A DNA stretch of 64,000 nt from Streptomyces massasporeus. Its GTDB lineage: Bacteria; Actinomycetota; Actinomycetes; Streptomycetales; Streptomycetaceae. The DNA lies in contig NZ_BMSE01000001.1 of the NCBI RefSeq assembly GCF_014648995.1, positions 806,001 through 870,000 on the forward strand. The letters run 5' to 3'. The notes under the pieces were generated by a model, which was not told where the DNA came from, searched no databases, and saw only the letters and a list, made by a program, of their open reading frames with translations. Positions 27,880-36,013 of this stretch are shown here, piece after piece. Positions within the stretch are counted from its first letter, which is position 1; every line of letters begins with the position of its first letter. A program made the position numbers and the translations under genes.

Positions 27880-28794
27880 CTACTCCGGCGGGGTGGGCGT
27901 GTCGTGGGTGCGGTACATCGCCTGGACGTCGAGTTCCAGTTGGACCGTGGGGCCGACCACCGCGATGCCGCGGGCCAGCATGGAACGCCAGTTCAACGTG
28001 TAGTCCTCGCGGTGGAGTTCCGCCGTCGCCAGGGCCGCGCAGCGCAGTTCCTGGCCGTAGCCGCCGTTCACGGTGCCGAGGTACGTCGTGTCCAGGGACA
28101 CCGAGCGGCTGACGCCGTGCATGGTGAGGGAGCCCTGGAGCGTCCACTTGGAGCCGCCGCGGTAGGCGAAGCGCGCGCTCGTGAAGTCGATGTACGGGAA
28201 GCGTTCGACGTCGAGGAAGTCGGCGGATCGCAGGTGGTTGTCGCGGGTGGTGTTGCCGGTGGTGATGCTGGAGGCGTCGATCCTGACGTGCACGCGGGAG
28301 TCGGCCATGTCCGGGGCGATGCGGATGCCGCCTTCGAAGCGTTCGAAGCGGCCGTGGACATGGGCCATGCCGACGTGCTTGGCGATGAACCGGATCGCCG
28401 TGTGCGGCGGGTCGAAGAGCCAGGTGCCGGGCGTCGGAAGCTGGAGCGCCTCGGCGGGTTGCAGCCAGACGCGCTCGGTGGCCGTCGGGGTGCCCGGGCC
28501 CGTCTCGATCGTCTCGCGGTGCGGCCGCAGGCCCTCCGCCGAGATGAGCAGGCTGTAGCGGCCGGGCGGCAGTGTCGCGAGGAAGTAGCCGTAGGGGTCG
28601 GTCGTGCCGCGGGCGGCGACGCGGTGGGTGTCCAGGGCGGTGACGGTGACGTCCGCGGCCGCCAGGGGCGAGCCCATCGGGTCGACGACCTCGCGGGCCA
28701 CCGCGCCCGCGCCGTCGGGGAGGGGGAGGGCGAGGCCCGCCGCTGCGGCGGAGGTGTTCCTGAGCCACCGGCGCCGGAGCAGTGCGAGGGCCAT
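27880..28794 (-). CDS. YceI family protein with N-terminal Ig-like domain
   Basis: A 304-residue protein. Residues 1-110 form a carboxypeptidase-regulatory-like beta domain (AAADVTVTALDTHRVAARGT, then YGYFLATLPPGRYSLLISAE). The rest is a YceI lipocalin-like barrel (FDPPHTAIRFIAKHVGMAHV, SADFLDVERFPYIDFTSARF, LTMHGVSRSVSLDTTYLG). YceI barrels bind amphiphilic or polyisoprenoid molecules. The ATG at 28794 has an aagaaaggtg site. A palindrome 120 bases upstream matches the one at the resorcinol operon promoter, suggesting shared control. Confidence 0.85.
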   Translation of the reverse strand: MALALLRRRWLRNTSAAAAGLALPLPDGAGAVAREVVDPMGSPLAAADVTVTALDTHRVAARGTTDPYGYFLATLPPGRYSLLISAEGLRPHRETIETGPGTPTATERVWLQPAEALQLPTPGTWLFDPPHTAIRFIAKHVGMAHVHGRFERFEGGIRIAPDMADSRVHVRIDASSITTGNTTRDNHLRSADFLDVERFPYIDFTSARFAYRGGSKWTLQGSLTMHGVSRSVSLDTTYLGTVNGGYGQELRCAALATAELHREDYTLNWRSMLARGIAVVGPTVQLELDVQAMYRTHDTPTPPE

Positions 28795-28913
28795 GGTGGT
28801 CACCTTTCTTCGGGTGTGCGGCCGTGCGGTCGGCGATTCAGCGCATGCCGACGGCCGCACCTTGCTGCGGTCACACCCCCTTGTCGATCTTGACGGACCG
28901 GATTCCGGGCCGG

Positions 28914-28932
28914 GTGTCTCAATACGAGACAG
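28914..28932. promoter_or_regulatory. palindromic operator, copy 1
   Basis: TGTCTC-AATAC-GAGACA (28915-28931) is a perfect 6-bp inverted repeat with a five-base centre. It lies 120 bases upstream of the YceI start and just beyond the end of the reductase gene. It differs at one base from the palindrome at 33731-33747. The shape suits a TetR-type dimeric repressor. Confidence 0.6.
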
Positions 28933-29775
28933 TCAGGACTGTTCCGTGAAGGCGTCCGCGTGTTCGGCCGCCCACCGGGCGAAGGTGCGTGCCGGGTGCC
29001 CGGTGACCTTCTCGACGGTGCCGGAGACCGTACGGCCCACCTCGGGGGTGTCTCCGTACGCCATGAACAGGAAGTCGATGGTGTCCTCCGGGAGACCCGC
29101 CGCCCGCCACTGTGCGAGAGCCTGCTCCTCGGTCAGCTCGACCAGGGTGATGTCCCGGCCGACGGCGGCTGCGATCGTCTTCACCTTGTCGCCGACGGTG
29201 AGCACGTCGGGACCGGTGATCACGTACTCCTGGCCGGCGTGCCCCTCCTCCGTGAGCGCGACGGCCGCGACGGCGCCGATGTCCGCCTCGTGGACCATGG
29301 CACTCAGCCGGTCCACGAAAGGCTCCCGCACCTCCCCCGCGGTCACGATTCCGTCCGCCCACTCCAGAGCGTTGGCCATGAACTCGACCGGCATGAGCAC
29401 CGTCCAGTCCACACCGTGGGCGGCCCGTACCGCGTCCTCCAGCGAGGTGGGGCCACCGCCGTGGAGCACGGTGACGCGGCGGACACCGGAGGACTCGGCG
29501 AGTTCCAGGATCCGGGGGCCGGTCTCCAGCGGGCTGAAGGCGGCACCGCCGAAGGTGATCAGGTGGAGACCGGTGACGCCCTCCAGGGCCGGGACCAGGC
29601 CGTCCGGCTCGGTCAGGTCACCCTCGACGACATCGACCCCGGCCGGGAAGGCGGCCTTCGCGGCGTCGCGGGTCAGGGCACGCACCTCGTGCCCCCGGTC
29701 GAGCAGCGCGGCGACGACCTGCCGGCCGACGGTGCCGGTGGCGCCGGTGACAAGAATCCTCTGCGTCTGAGTCAT
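28933..29775 (-). CDS. NmrA/SDR-family NAD(P)H-dependent reductase
   Basis: A 280-residue atypical short-chain dehydrogenase. The dinucleotide-binding loop is VTGATGTVGRQVV, with VEGDLTEPDGLVPAL and the YVITGPDVLTVGDKV segment of the NmrA/quinone-reductase branch. It is nine bases downstream of the maleylacetate reductase gene, so it is probably the last gene of the hydroxyquinol operon. I infer a role in reducing the hydroxyquinone that forms by autoxidation of hydroxyquinol, but no substrate residues prove it. Confidence 0.8.
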   Translation of the reverse strand: MTQTQRILVTGATGTVGRQVVAALLDRGHEVRALTRDAAKAAFPAGVDVVEGDLTEPDGLVPALEGVTGLHLITFGGAAFSPLETGPRILELAESSGVRRVTVLHGGGPTSLEDAVRAAHGVDWTVLMPVEFMANALEWADGIVTAGEVREPFVDRLSAMVHEADIGAVAAVALTEEGHAGQEYVITGPDVLTVGDKVKTIAAAVGRDITLVELTEEQALAQWRAAGLPEDTIDFLFMAYGDTPEVGRTVSGTVEKVTGHPARTFARWAAEHADAFTEQS

Positions 29776-29784
29776 GCCCCGACC

Positions 29785-30891
29785 CTAGGAAGGCTTGCGG
29801 TCACCTTCTGTCCGCGAGCCGGAGCCCGGCGGGCTTCCTTCGAACGCCGCGAGCAGTACGCCCCGTACCCCCTCCGCCGTCACCTCGCGCGGGTTGGTGT
29901 ACGGCTCGCCCGCGGCCCGTTCCGCCGCCGGGGTCACGTCGGCCTCCGTGAGGCCGAGTTCGGCCAGGGAACGCGGGGCGCCGAGACGGCCGGCCAGGTC
30001 CCACAGGGCGCGGGGCACGTCGTCGGTGCCGAGGGCGCGGCGCAGGACGGTCAACGCCTGCGGGGCCGCGGGGGCATTGTGGGCGAGGGCGTGGGGCAGC
30101 ACCACGGTGTGGGTCTCGGCGTGGGGCAGGCCGTAGGTGCCGCCGAGGACATGGCACAGCTTGTGGTGCAGCCCCATGGTGGTCGCGCCGAGGCACGCCC
30201 CGCACAGCCATGCCGCGTACAGCGCCCGGCTGCGCGCGTCGAGGTCGTCCGGGTCGACGGCCAGTCGCGGCAGAGCTTCGGCCATGGCCCGGACGCCCTC
30301 CTCGGCCATGACCGACACCAGCGGTGAGACGTCGGGGGCGTACAGCGCCTCGACGGCGTGCGCGAGCGCGTTGATCCCGCTGGTGACGGTCAGCGCGACG
30401 GGCAGGGAGAGGGTGAGCCGGGGGTCGTAGACGACGCTGCGGGGCTGGACGACCGGGTCGCGACCGGTGCGTTTGGTGCCGTCCTCGGTCAGGCCCCAGA
30501 CCGGGGTCATCTCGGAACCCGAGTAGGTCGACGGCACGGCGATCAGCGGAAGTCCGGTGCGCAGGGCGATCGCCTTGCCGAGCCCGATCGCGGAGCCGCC
30601 GCCGACCGCGACACAGCCGTCCGCCCCGGCCGCCCGGACGGCCGCGACGGCCCGGTCGGCGTCCTCGACGGGCACGTGCATCCGGGCTTCGGCGTGCACT
30701 CCCGCACAACTGTCGCCGAGCGCGTCCGCGACCGCCCGGGCCACGCGCTCGCCCCGGCTGCCGCACACGACGAGCAGCCGCCTCAGGCCCAGGCGCGCCG
30801 CCTCGTCCGGAGTCGCGGTGACGGCCGCGCCGGGCCGGAACACGACCCGCACGGGCCGGGTCTCGTACGTGAACTCCTCCTGGAACGTCAT
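29785..30891 (-). CDS. maleylacetate reductase
   Basis: A 368-residue iron-containing-alcohol-dehydrogenase-fold enzyme that reduces maleylacetate to 3-oxoadipate with NAD(P)H. Cofactor loop GGGSAIGLGKAIALR; ACLGATTMGLHHKLCHVLGG and YGLPHAETHTVVLPH are the conserved maleylacetate reductase segments. The ATG overlaps the dioxygenase stop by four bases, so it is translationally coupled to the enzyme that makes its substrate. Confidence 0.88.
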   Translation of the reverse strand: MTFQEEFTYETRPVRVVFRPGAAVTATPDEAARLGLRRLLVVCGSRGERVARAVADALGDSCAGVHAEARMHVPVEDADRAVAAVRAAGADGCVAVGGGSAIGLGKAIALRTGLPLIAVPSTYSGSEMTPVWGLTEDGTKRTGRDPVVQPRSVVYDPRLTLSLPVALTVTSGINALAHAVEALYAPDVSPLVSVMAEEGVRAMAEALPRLAVDPDDLDARSRALYAAWLCGACLGATTMGLHHKLCHVLGGTYGLPHAETHTVVLPHALAHNAPAAPQALTVLRRALGTDDVPRALWDLAGRLGAPRSLAELGLTEADVTPAAERAAGEPYTNPREVTAEGVRGVLLAAFEGSPPGSGSRTEGDRKPS

Positions 30892-31757
30892 ACGGCCTGC
30901 TCCAGGACGAGGTCGAAGCGGGCGTGCCGGAAGGGGTTCTCGACGCCGAACTCCCGGGCCAGGGACGGGTCGTCGGTCTCGGCGAAGTCCTGGACCAGGC
31001 TCCGCTTCACGGCGAACACCGCGTCGGAGTCGAGGTAGTCGCCGCCGGCCACGAAGATGTGCGTGGTGACGGGCGTGTGGCCCTCGGCCGTGGCGATGAA
31101 GTGGATGTGCGCGGGGCGGTAGGGGTGCCGTCCGGTCGCGCGCAGCAGCCCGCCCACGGGACCGTCGGTGGGGATGGGATACGCCGCCGGGACGCAGGTG
31201 CGGAACCAGAAGCAGCCCTGGGCGTCGGCGGTGAACAGCCCGCGTCCGTTGCCCGCGGGCTGGACGCCGGGCTGCTGGACGTCGTAGAAGCCCTTGTCGT
31301 CGGCCTGCCAGACGTCGACGACGGCGCCGGGCAGCGGGGTGCCGTCGGCGGACCGCACCCGTCCGCTGACGACGCACTTCTCGCCGCCGCCGACCAGGTC
31401 GATGTCGTCGCCGAGCGCACGGACCGGCGACTCGGTCATGTGGAAGGGGCCCAGCACGGTCGACTCGGTGGCGCCCGCCGCGCGATCGCCGCTCAGCGTC
31501 TCCACCAGCATGGACAGGCCCAGCACGTCCGACAGGAGGATGAACTCCTGCCGGGTGTCGGTGCACATCTGCCCGGTCGCGGTCAGGAAGGCGATCGCCC
31601 GCTCCCACTCCTCCTGGGTGAGACGGGTCTCGCGCGCGAAGTCGTGCAGATGGCGGACGAGGCCGGTGAGCAGTTCACGCAGCCGCGGGTCGGCGGTCCC
31701 GCGCAGGCCGGCGAGGGCCTGCTCGGTGACGCCGGCCCTGGTCGCATCGGTGGTCAT
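30888..31757 (-). CDS. hydroxyquinol 1,2-dioxygenase (intradiol)
   Basis: A 289-residue non-haem Fe(III) intradiol dioxygenase. It has the N-terminal linker domain (LTGLVRHLHDFARETRLTQE), VLGPFHMTESP, then the catalytic barrel with GAVVDVWQADDKGFYDVQQP and the iron ligands in TCVPAAYPIPTDGP and RHPYRPAHIHFIATAEGH. Length and neighbours favour hydroxyquinol over catechol as substrate, giving maleylacetate. I set the start at the ATG opening MTTDATRAG; upstream the same frame crosses a serine/glycine-coding repeat with no family similarity. Confidence 0.88.
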   Translation of the reverse strand: MTTDATRAGVTEQALAGLRGTADPRLRELLTGLVRHLHDFARETRLTQEEWERAIAFLTATGQMCTDTRQEFILLSDVLGLSMLVETLSGDRAAGATESTVLGPFHMTESPVRALGDDIDLVGGGEKCVVSGRVRSADGTPLPGAVVDVWQADDKGFYDVQQPGVQPAGNGRGLFTADAQGCFWFRTCVPAAYPIPTDGPVGGLLRATGRHPYRPAHIHFIATAEGHTPVTTHIFVAGGDYLDSDAVFAVKRSLVQDFAETDDPSLAREFGVENPFRHARFDLVLEQAV

Positions 31758-31776
31758 CCCGGCTCCTCGTCGTCTA

Positions 31777-31895
31777 CGTCCGCTTCTTCCAGATCTTTCG
31801 GCTTCTACAGCTCTTCCGCTGCTTCCAGATCCTCCGGTTCCTACAGCTCTTCCGCTGCATCCGCTGCTTCCGCTGCTTCCGCTGCTTCCATGATG
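31777..31895. repeat. degenerate ctgcttccg-type repeat
   Basis: A low-complexity stretch built of variants of a nine-base gctgcttcc unit, with interspersed tacagctcttc segments that occur twice. It fills most of the gap between the dioxygenase and monooxygenase genes. On the minus strand it reads as open Ser-Ser-Gly codons in frame with the dioxygenase, but that gene has its own ATG downstream. Confidence 0.75.
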
Positions 31896-31902
31896 GCGCG
31901 GG

Positions 31903-33651
31903 TCAGGCGTGCCCGAGGATTCGCCGCAGCGCGTCCGTGAGCAGTTCTTCGGCGTCCGGGCCGGCGGAGGCGTGCCGGAAGGCCACGAAACCGTCCGGGC
32001 GTACCAGGAGGGCGCCCGCGTCCGGGATCTCACGCAGCCGCGCCCAGTCTCCGTACGGGTCCTCGTACTGCTGCCCCGGGCCGATCACCACCGTGGCGAT
32101 CTCCACCTCCTGTGCCTCGGCCGCCCGCACCCAGGCCTCTCCCCCGATGCCGGTCAGCAGGGTGAAGCGGCCCCGGCCGATGGTGTCGAGGGTCGAGAGC
32201 GTACGGGTGCCGGAGGTGATCCAGGCGTGCGGGAGCCGGGCGCCGGGGCGGGAGGACGGCTGGTGGTGCAGCTCGGGGTCGCGGGCGAAGCCGGGGTCGG
32301 GCGTGGCGTCCGGGACGATCGCGGCGCAGTCCCCGGCGTCGTAGCGCTGGTTGAGGTCGACGCCGTGGGCGTTGAACTCGTAGACCTTGAAGGCGATCGC
32401 CTCGCGCAGTGCGGCCCGCTGCTTCTCGGCGGCCTCGGTGGCGTCCTTGCGGGCGGCAATGTTGGCCCACAGCTGCTCGGGGGTCTGCGGGGAGAGCCCG
32501 TCGAGAGCCTCGAAGACCGGGGCGGTCTCGCGGATGGACCGGTTGGCGCGGGTGACGATCTGCCGGCCGACCGGGGCACGCTCGGCGGTGTAGCTGTCGA
32601 GCAGCCTGGGGTGGGCGGTGCCGTCGAGGACCAGTTTGAGCTTCCAGGCGAGGTTGTAGGCGTCCTGGATCGAGGTGTTGGAGCCGAGGCCGTTGGACGG
32701 CGGATGCCGGTGCACGGCGTCGCCGGCGCAGAAGACCCGGCCGGTGGCGTACGTCTCGGCGTACATCTCGTTGACGGTCCACGCCGAGGACGACTTGACG
32801 GTCACGGGGATGTCGTCGTCACCGACGAGCGCCCGGACGATCGACTCCGCGTACTCGGTGGTCAGGTCGGGCGCGCCGGCGTTCACGTCGTAGCCCCAGA
32901 CGATCAGCCATTCGTTCCAGGGGCGCACACAGCGCACCAGGCCGGCGCCGATGCCGCCGACCGTCGCGCCCGGGGCGAGGACCCAGTAGAGGGTGGACGG
33001 GCGGTGGGCGGTGTACCGGCTCAGGTCCGCCTCGAAGACGATGTTGATGCTGCCGGCCACACCCATCTGGCCACCCATCGGCAGTCCGGCGTCCGCGGCG
33101 ACCTTCGACCGTCCGCCGTCGGCGCCGATCAGGTACTTGGCCCGGATCTCGTAGGTGTCCCCGCGCAGCCGGTCGCGGACGGTGGCGGTGACGCCGTCGG
33201 CGTCCTGGGTGTGGGACAGGTACTCGTTCTGGAAGCGGAGTTGGGTGCCGCGGGCGACGGCCGCGTTCACGAGGACCGGCTCCAAGAGGTGCTGCGGCAT
33301 GTCGCACATGCGCGTGGGGCTGGCGAGTTCGTGCTCGGCCTGCACGAGCGGGTCGTTCCCCCAGGAGCGCACCCGGCCCAGTTCCTCGCCCGCGAGGCTC
33401 GTGCAGAACGTCGTGTTGCCCATCAGGTGCTGCGGGGTGGCCTGCGCGACGACCTCCTGCTCCACGCCGAGGTCGCGCAGCACCTCCATGGTGCGCTGGT
33501 TGGTGATGTGCGCGCGGGGGGTGTCGGCGAGGCTCGCGTAGCGGGTCACCACGATGGTGGGGACGCCGTAGGTGCTCAGGGCCAGCGCGGCCGAGGCACC
33601 GGCCGGGCCGCTGCCCACGATCAGGACGTCGGTCTCGACGACGGTGGACAC
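31903..33651 (-). CDS. FAD-dependent aromatic monooxygenase (resorcinol hydroxylase-like)
   Basis: A 582-residue class A flavoprotein hydroxylase of the PheA/TfdB type. FAD loop VGSGPAGASAALAL, the GADGGRSKVA motif, and CAGDAVHRHPPSNGLGSN near the isoalloxazine site; a C-terminal thioredoxin-like domain follows. It heads an operon with hydroxyquinol dioxygenase and maleylacetate reductase, so hydroxylation of resorcinol (or a related phenol) to hydroxyquinol is the logical reaction. The GTG has an AGGAG site seven bases upstream; upstream of it the frame is non-coding. Confidence 0.88.
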   Translation of the reverse strand: MSTVVETDVLIVGSGPAGASAALALSTYGVPTIVVTRYASLADTPRAHITNQRTMEVLRDLGVEQEVVAQATPQHLMGNTTFCTSLAGEELGRVRSWGNDPLVQAEHELASPTRMCDMPQHLLEPVLVNAAVARGTQLRFQNEYLSHTQDADGVTATVRDRLRGDTYEIRAKYLIGADGGRSKVAADAGLPMGGQMGVAGSINIVFEADLSRYTAHRPSTLYWVLAPGATVGGIGAGLVRCVRPWNEWLIVWGYDVNAGAPDLTTEYAESIVRALVGDDDIPVTVKSSSAWTVNEMYAETYATGRVFCAGDAVHRHPPSNGLGSNTSIQDAYNLAWKLKLVLDGTAHPRLLDSYTAERAPVGRQIVTRANRSIRETAPVFEALDGLSPQTPEQLWANIAARKDATEAAEKQRAALREAIAFKVYEFNAHGVDLNQRYDAGDCAAIVPDATPDPGFARDPELHHQPSSRPGARLPHAWITSGTRTLSTLDTIGRGRFTLLTGIGGEAWVRAAEAQEVEIATVVIGPGQQYEDPYGDWARLREIPDAGALLVRPDGFVAFRHASAGPDAEELLTDALRRILGHA

Positions 33652-33729
33652 GGGGCGCTCCTGCGGAAGGGGGTTCGGGCGGCGGGACGCGGGACGTGCA
33701 TGATCATGGAGGTCTTCCACTGCGCGCGG

Positions 33730-33748
33730 GTGTCTCATTACGAGACAC
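33730..33748. promoter_or_regulatory. palindromic operator, copy 2
   Basis: GTGTCTC-ATTAC-GAGACAC is a perfect 7-bp inverted repeat with a five-base centre, 79 bases upstream of the monooxygenase start. It is nearly identical to the site at 28914-28932. I infer that one repressor controls both promoters. Confidence 0.65.
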
Positions 33749-33780
33749 GGGGGTGTAGGCGAAGGGCGGGTGGGCGGGGT

Positions 33781-33906
33781 CTCGGGGTGCCTCATGGCGC
33801 AACGCCGGATGGTCGGCGAACTCGGGGTGCCTCATGGCGCAACGCCGGATGGTCGGCGAGCGGCGGCCTCGGGCACCCCGTTACGACACACCGGATGGTC
33901 GGCGAA
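33781..33906. repeat. 40-bp tandem repeat, two near-identical copies and one degenerate
   Basis: Units 33781-33820 and 33821-33860 differ only at the last base; a third, diverged copy covers 33868-33906. Each carries a ccggatggtcggcga segment after a stretch resembling the adjacent operator (gtgcctcatggcgc, then gttacgacaca in copy three). They fill the divergent region between the monooxygenase and regulator genes; no gene lies in it. Confidence 0.85.
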
Positions 33907-33936
33907 GCGCGGCAGCGGGACCCGCGGTTGTTTCCT

Positions 33937-33948
33937 GTTCAACTGAAC
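33937..33948. promoter_or_regulatory. small palindrome in the regulator promoter
   Basis: GTTCA-AC-TGAAC is a perfect palindrome between a possible -35 (ttgttt, 33928-33933) and a -10 (TACGGT, 33953-33958), just ahead of the regulator GTG at 33969. It could be an autoregulatory site. Short, so only suggestive. Confidence 0.3.
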
Positions 33949-33968
33949 CCGCTACGGTGGGCTGTGCC

Positions 33969-35687
33969 GTGACCACCACAGACCCCTCCCCCACAGCCAC
34001 CACCGCCCGGCCCTCACTGCGCGTCGCCCGCGAGCGGTTCCTGTCGGGGCGTCCGCTGCCCCAGAGCGTGCCGGAGGAGGTCGTCGCCGCGTGGCGGCGG
34101 GCCCGGTTCTTCGGCGTGCCACACGACTTGGAGGAGCCGGTGGCGCGTTCTCCGCTCCCCGGGGAGTCGGCTCTGCTCGGCGCCGCCCGTCCGGTCCTCG
34201 ACCGGATCGTCCCCGCCCTGGGCGCGGGCGGGTCGCTGCTCGTCCTGACCGACGAGCGGCTGCGCGTGCTGTGGACGGCCGGGAGCGTACCCGGCTTCGG
34301 CGCGTGCAGCGGTCTGTCGGAGCAGGAGGTCGGCCACAACAGCGCGGCTCTCGCCCTGCGAATGCGGGGCCGGGCCGAGGTGCACGGACCCGAGCACTTC
34401 CTCGACCGGTGGCAGGACGTCTCCGCGGTCAGCGTCCCGGTGCTCGGGCCGGAGAGCGGACGGGTGCTGGGCACCCTGACGGTCGCGTCACGGCTGTGCG
34501 CCGCCGGACCGCCGCATCCTCAGGCGGCCTTCGCCGAGGCGACGGTCGCGGCGGTCGAGACGGAGCTGCGGGCCCGGGCCGGGCGGGGCGAGCGGGCGCT
34601 GCTGGACGCCTACGTGCGCGCGGCGCGCGGGCCGGACCGGGCCGTGGCGGCACTCGACGGCCGCAACCGGCTGGTCAGCGACGCGGCGCAGCGGCTGCTG
34701 ACGCCCGAGGTGCTCGAGGTGCTGGAACGCACGGCGGCCGACGCGCGGCACCGGGATGTCACGGGAGTCGCGCGATTGCCGGAGGGAGCCGGGTGTACGG
34801 CGCACGTCACCCCGGTACGGCTGGACGGCACAACCATCGGGATCGTGGCCGCCCTGGAACCGCTCGACGATCCGGCGCCCGCTGCGCCGGCCCCGCCCCC
34901 ACCGGTCGCCCTGACCGGCTCCTCGGTCTCCTGGCGGCACGCCGTCGGGCGTGCAGTCGAGCTGGTCCGCTCCGGGGAGCCCCTGCTGCTGACCGGCGAA
35001 CGCGGAACCGGCAAGGCCGCACTGGCGCGGGAGCTGTTCGGCCCGGACCCCGTCCAGGTGGCCGACGCGGCACAGGACGCCGGCCTCGACCAGGCGCTGT
35101 CCGCGTGGCAGCCCGACCGGCTCCTCCTGCTGCGTCACGCCGAGCGACTCGCGCAGTCCGGGGTGGCCGCGCTCAACTCCCTGCTCGAACAGCACCCGGA
35201 CTCCCGACTGCTGGTCACCTACACACCCGGCGTGCCGGTCGGCCCCTGCCTCCAGCGCCTGCTGGACAAGCTGTCGGCCCGCTCGGTGACCCTGCCGCCC
35301 CTGCGGGAACGCACCGAGGACATCCGGGAACTCCTGCCCGCGCTCACCCCCCGCCCGGCGCCCGGGCAACCGCCACTGACCTGGACCCTGGACGCCCTGC
35401 GCGCGCTCGAGGCGTACCCGTGGCCCGGGAACGTCACCGAGCTGGCCCATGCCGTACGGGCCCTCGCGGAGCACCGGCGGGTGTCCGGGCCGGTCCGTCG
35501 CGCGGAGCTGCCGGACGCCGTCCGGGAAGGACCGGCCGCCCGCCCGCTCAGCCCGATGGAGCACGCCGAGCGTGCCGCGATCCTTGAGGCGCTGCGCCGC
35601 CACGGCGGCAACAAGGCACGTACGGCGGTCGCACTCGGGATCGGCCGGGCGACGCTGTACCGCAAGCTGCGGGAGTACCGGCGCTGA
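33969..35687 (+). CDS. AcoR-like GAF/AAA-type/Fis transcriptional regulator
   Basis: A 572-residue regulator. It has a GAF sensor (about residues 60-215, LLVLTDERLRVLWTAGSVPG and GLSEQEVGHNSAALALRMRG), an AAA+-derived core with Walker A TGERGTGKAALARELF, a PWPGNVTELAHAVRAL segment, and a Fis-type helix-turn-helix (AAILEALRRHGGNKARTAVA, then GRATLYRKLREYRR). The GAFTGA loop that contacts sigma-54 is missing and actinomycetes lack sigma-54, so it must act with another sigma factor. Divergent from the resorcinol operon, it is the likely activator for that operon. A GTG start at 33969 is chosen; no clear ribosome site. Confidence 0.8.
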   Translation: MTTTDPSPTATTARPSLRVARERFLSGRPLPQSVPEEVVAAWRRARFFGVPHDLEEPVARSPLPGESALLGAARPVLDRIVPALGAGGSLLVLTDERLRVLWTAGSVPGFGACSGLSEQEVGHNSAALALRMRGRAEVHGPEHFLDRWQDVSAVSVPVLGPESGRVLGTLTVASRLCAAGPPHPQAAFAEATVAAVETELRARAGRGERALLDAYVRAARGPDRAVAALDGRNRLVSDAAQRLLTPEVLEVLERTAADARHRDVTGVARLPEGAGCTAHVTPVRLDGTTIGIVAALEPLDDPAPAAPAPPPPVALTGSSVSWRHAVGRAVELVRSGEPLLLTGERGTGKAALARELFGPDPVQVADAAQDAGLDQALSAWQPDRLLLLRHAERLAQSGVAALNSLLEQHPDSRLLVTYTPGVPVGPCLQRLLDKLSARSVTLPPLRERTEDIRELLPALTPRPAPGQPPLTWTLDALRALEAYPWPGNVTELAHAVRALAEHRRVSGPVRRAELPDAVREGPAARPLSPMEHAERAAILEALRRHGGNKARTAVALGIGRATLYRKLREYRR

Positions 35688-35735
35688 GGCGAAGGCTGAG
35701 ACTCAGGGCTGCGGCGCGGGTGGGATGACGCACAA

Positions 35736-35776
35736 CAGCTCGGGCGGGTCGAGAAGATCTCGACCCGCCCGAGCTG
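35736..35776. terminator. 19-bp stem hairpin
   Basis: Perfect 19-bp arms (35736-35754, 35758-35776) with a three-base loop, between the convergent regulator gene (stop 35687) and the tRNA-Leu gene. A bidirectional terminator. Confidence 0.8.
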
Positions 35777-35786
35777 ATCTGTTCTG

Positions 35787-35871
35787 TGTCCGAGGGGGGA
35801 CTTGAACCCCCACGCCCGATAAAGGGCACTAGCACCTCAAGCTAGCGCGTCTGCCATTCCGCCACCCGGAC
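35787..35871 (-). tRNA. tRNA-Leu(GAG)
   Basis: Read on the minus strand the gene starts GTCCGGGTGG and ends CTCGGACA. The acceptor stem pairs over seven bases with one G-U pair. The anticodon arm is CTAGC-TTGAGGT-GCTAG, giving anticodon GAG, followed by a long class II variable arm and a GGTTCAAGTCC T-arm. CCA is not encoded. No integrase or att-like duplication is seen beside it. Confidence 0.93.
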
Positions 35872-36001
35872 CAGGTGTCTGTCGCCTTGCCAGGGGTGTT
35901 CCCCGCGGCGACATGGACAACAATACCAAGCTTTCGGAGTGCCTTTCACCTGCGTTTCCGTCCGCCTGGCGGGGGTCCGGGACCTCGCGGCCCGATACCT
36001 C

Positions 36002-36007
36002 TAGGGT
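36002..36007 (+). promoter_or_regulatory. -10 element of a probable leaderless promoter
   Basis: TAGGGT (TANNNT) ends six bases before the ATG at 36014, so a transcript would begin at the start codon. No ribosome binding site precedes that ATG. The -35 region is poor. Confidence 0.35.
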
Positions 36008-36013
36008 CACACC

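Noticed and set aside
35787..35871. tRNA-Leu as an integration site for an island
   Set aside because: No integrase gene, no duplicated tRNA 3' end and no compositional shift next to it.
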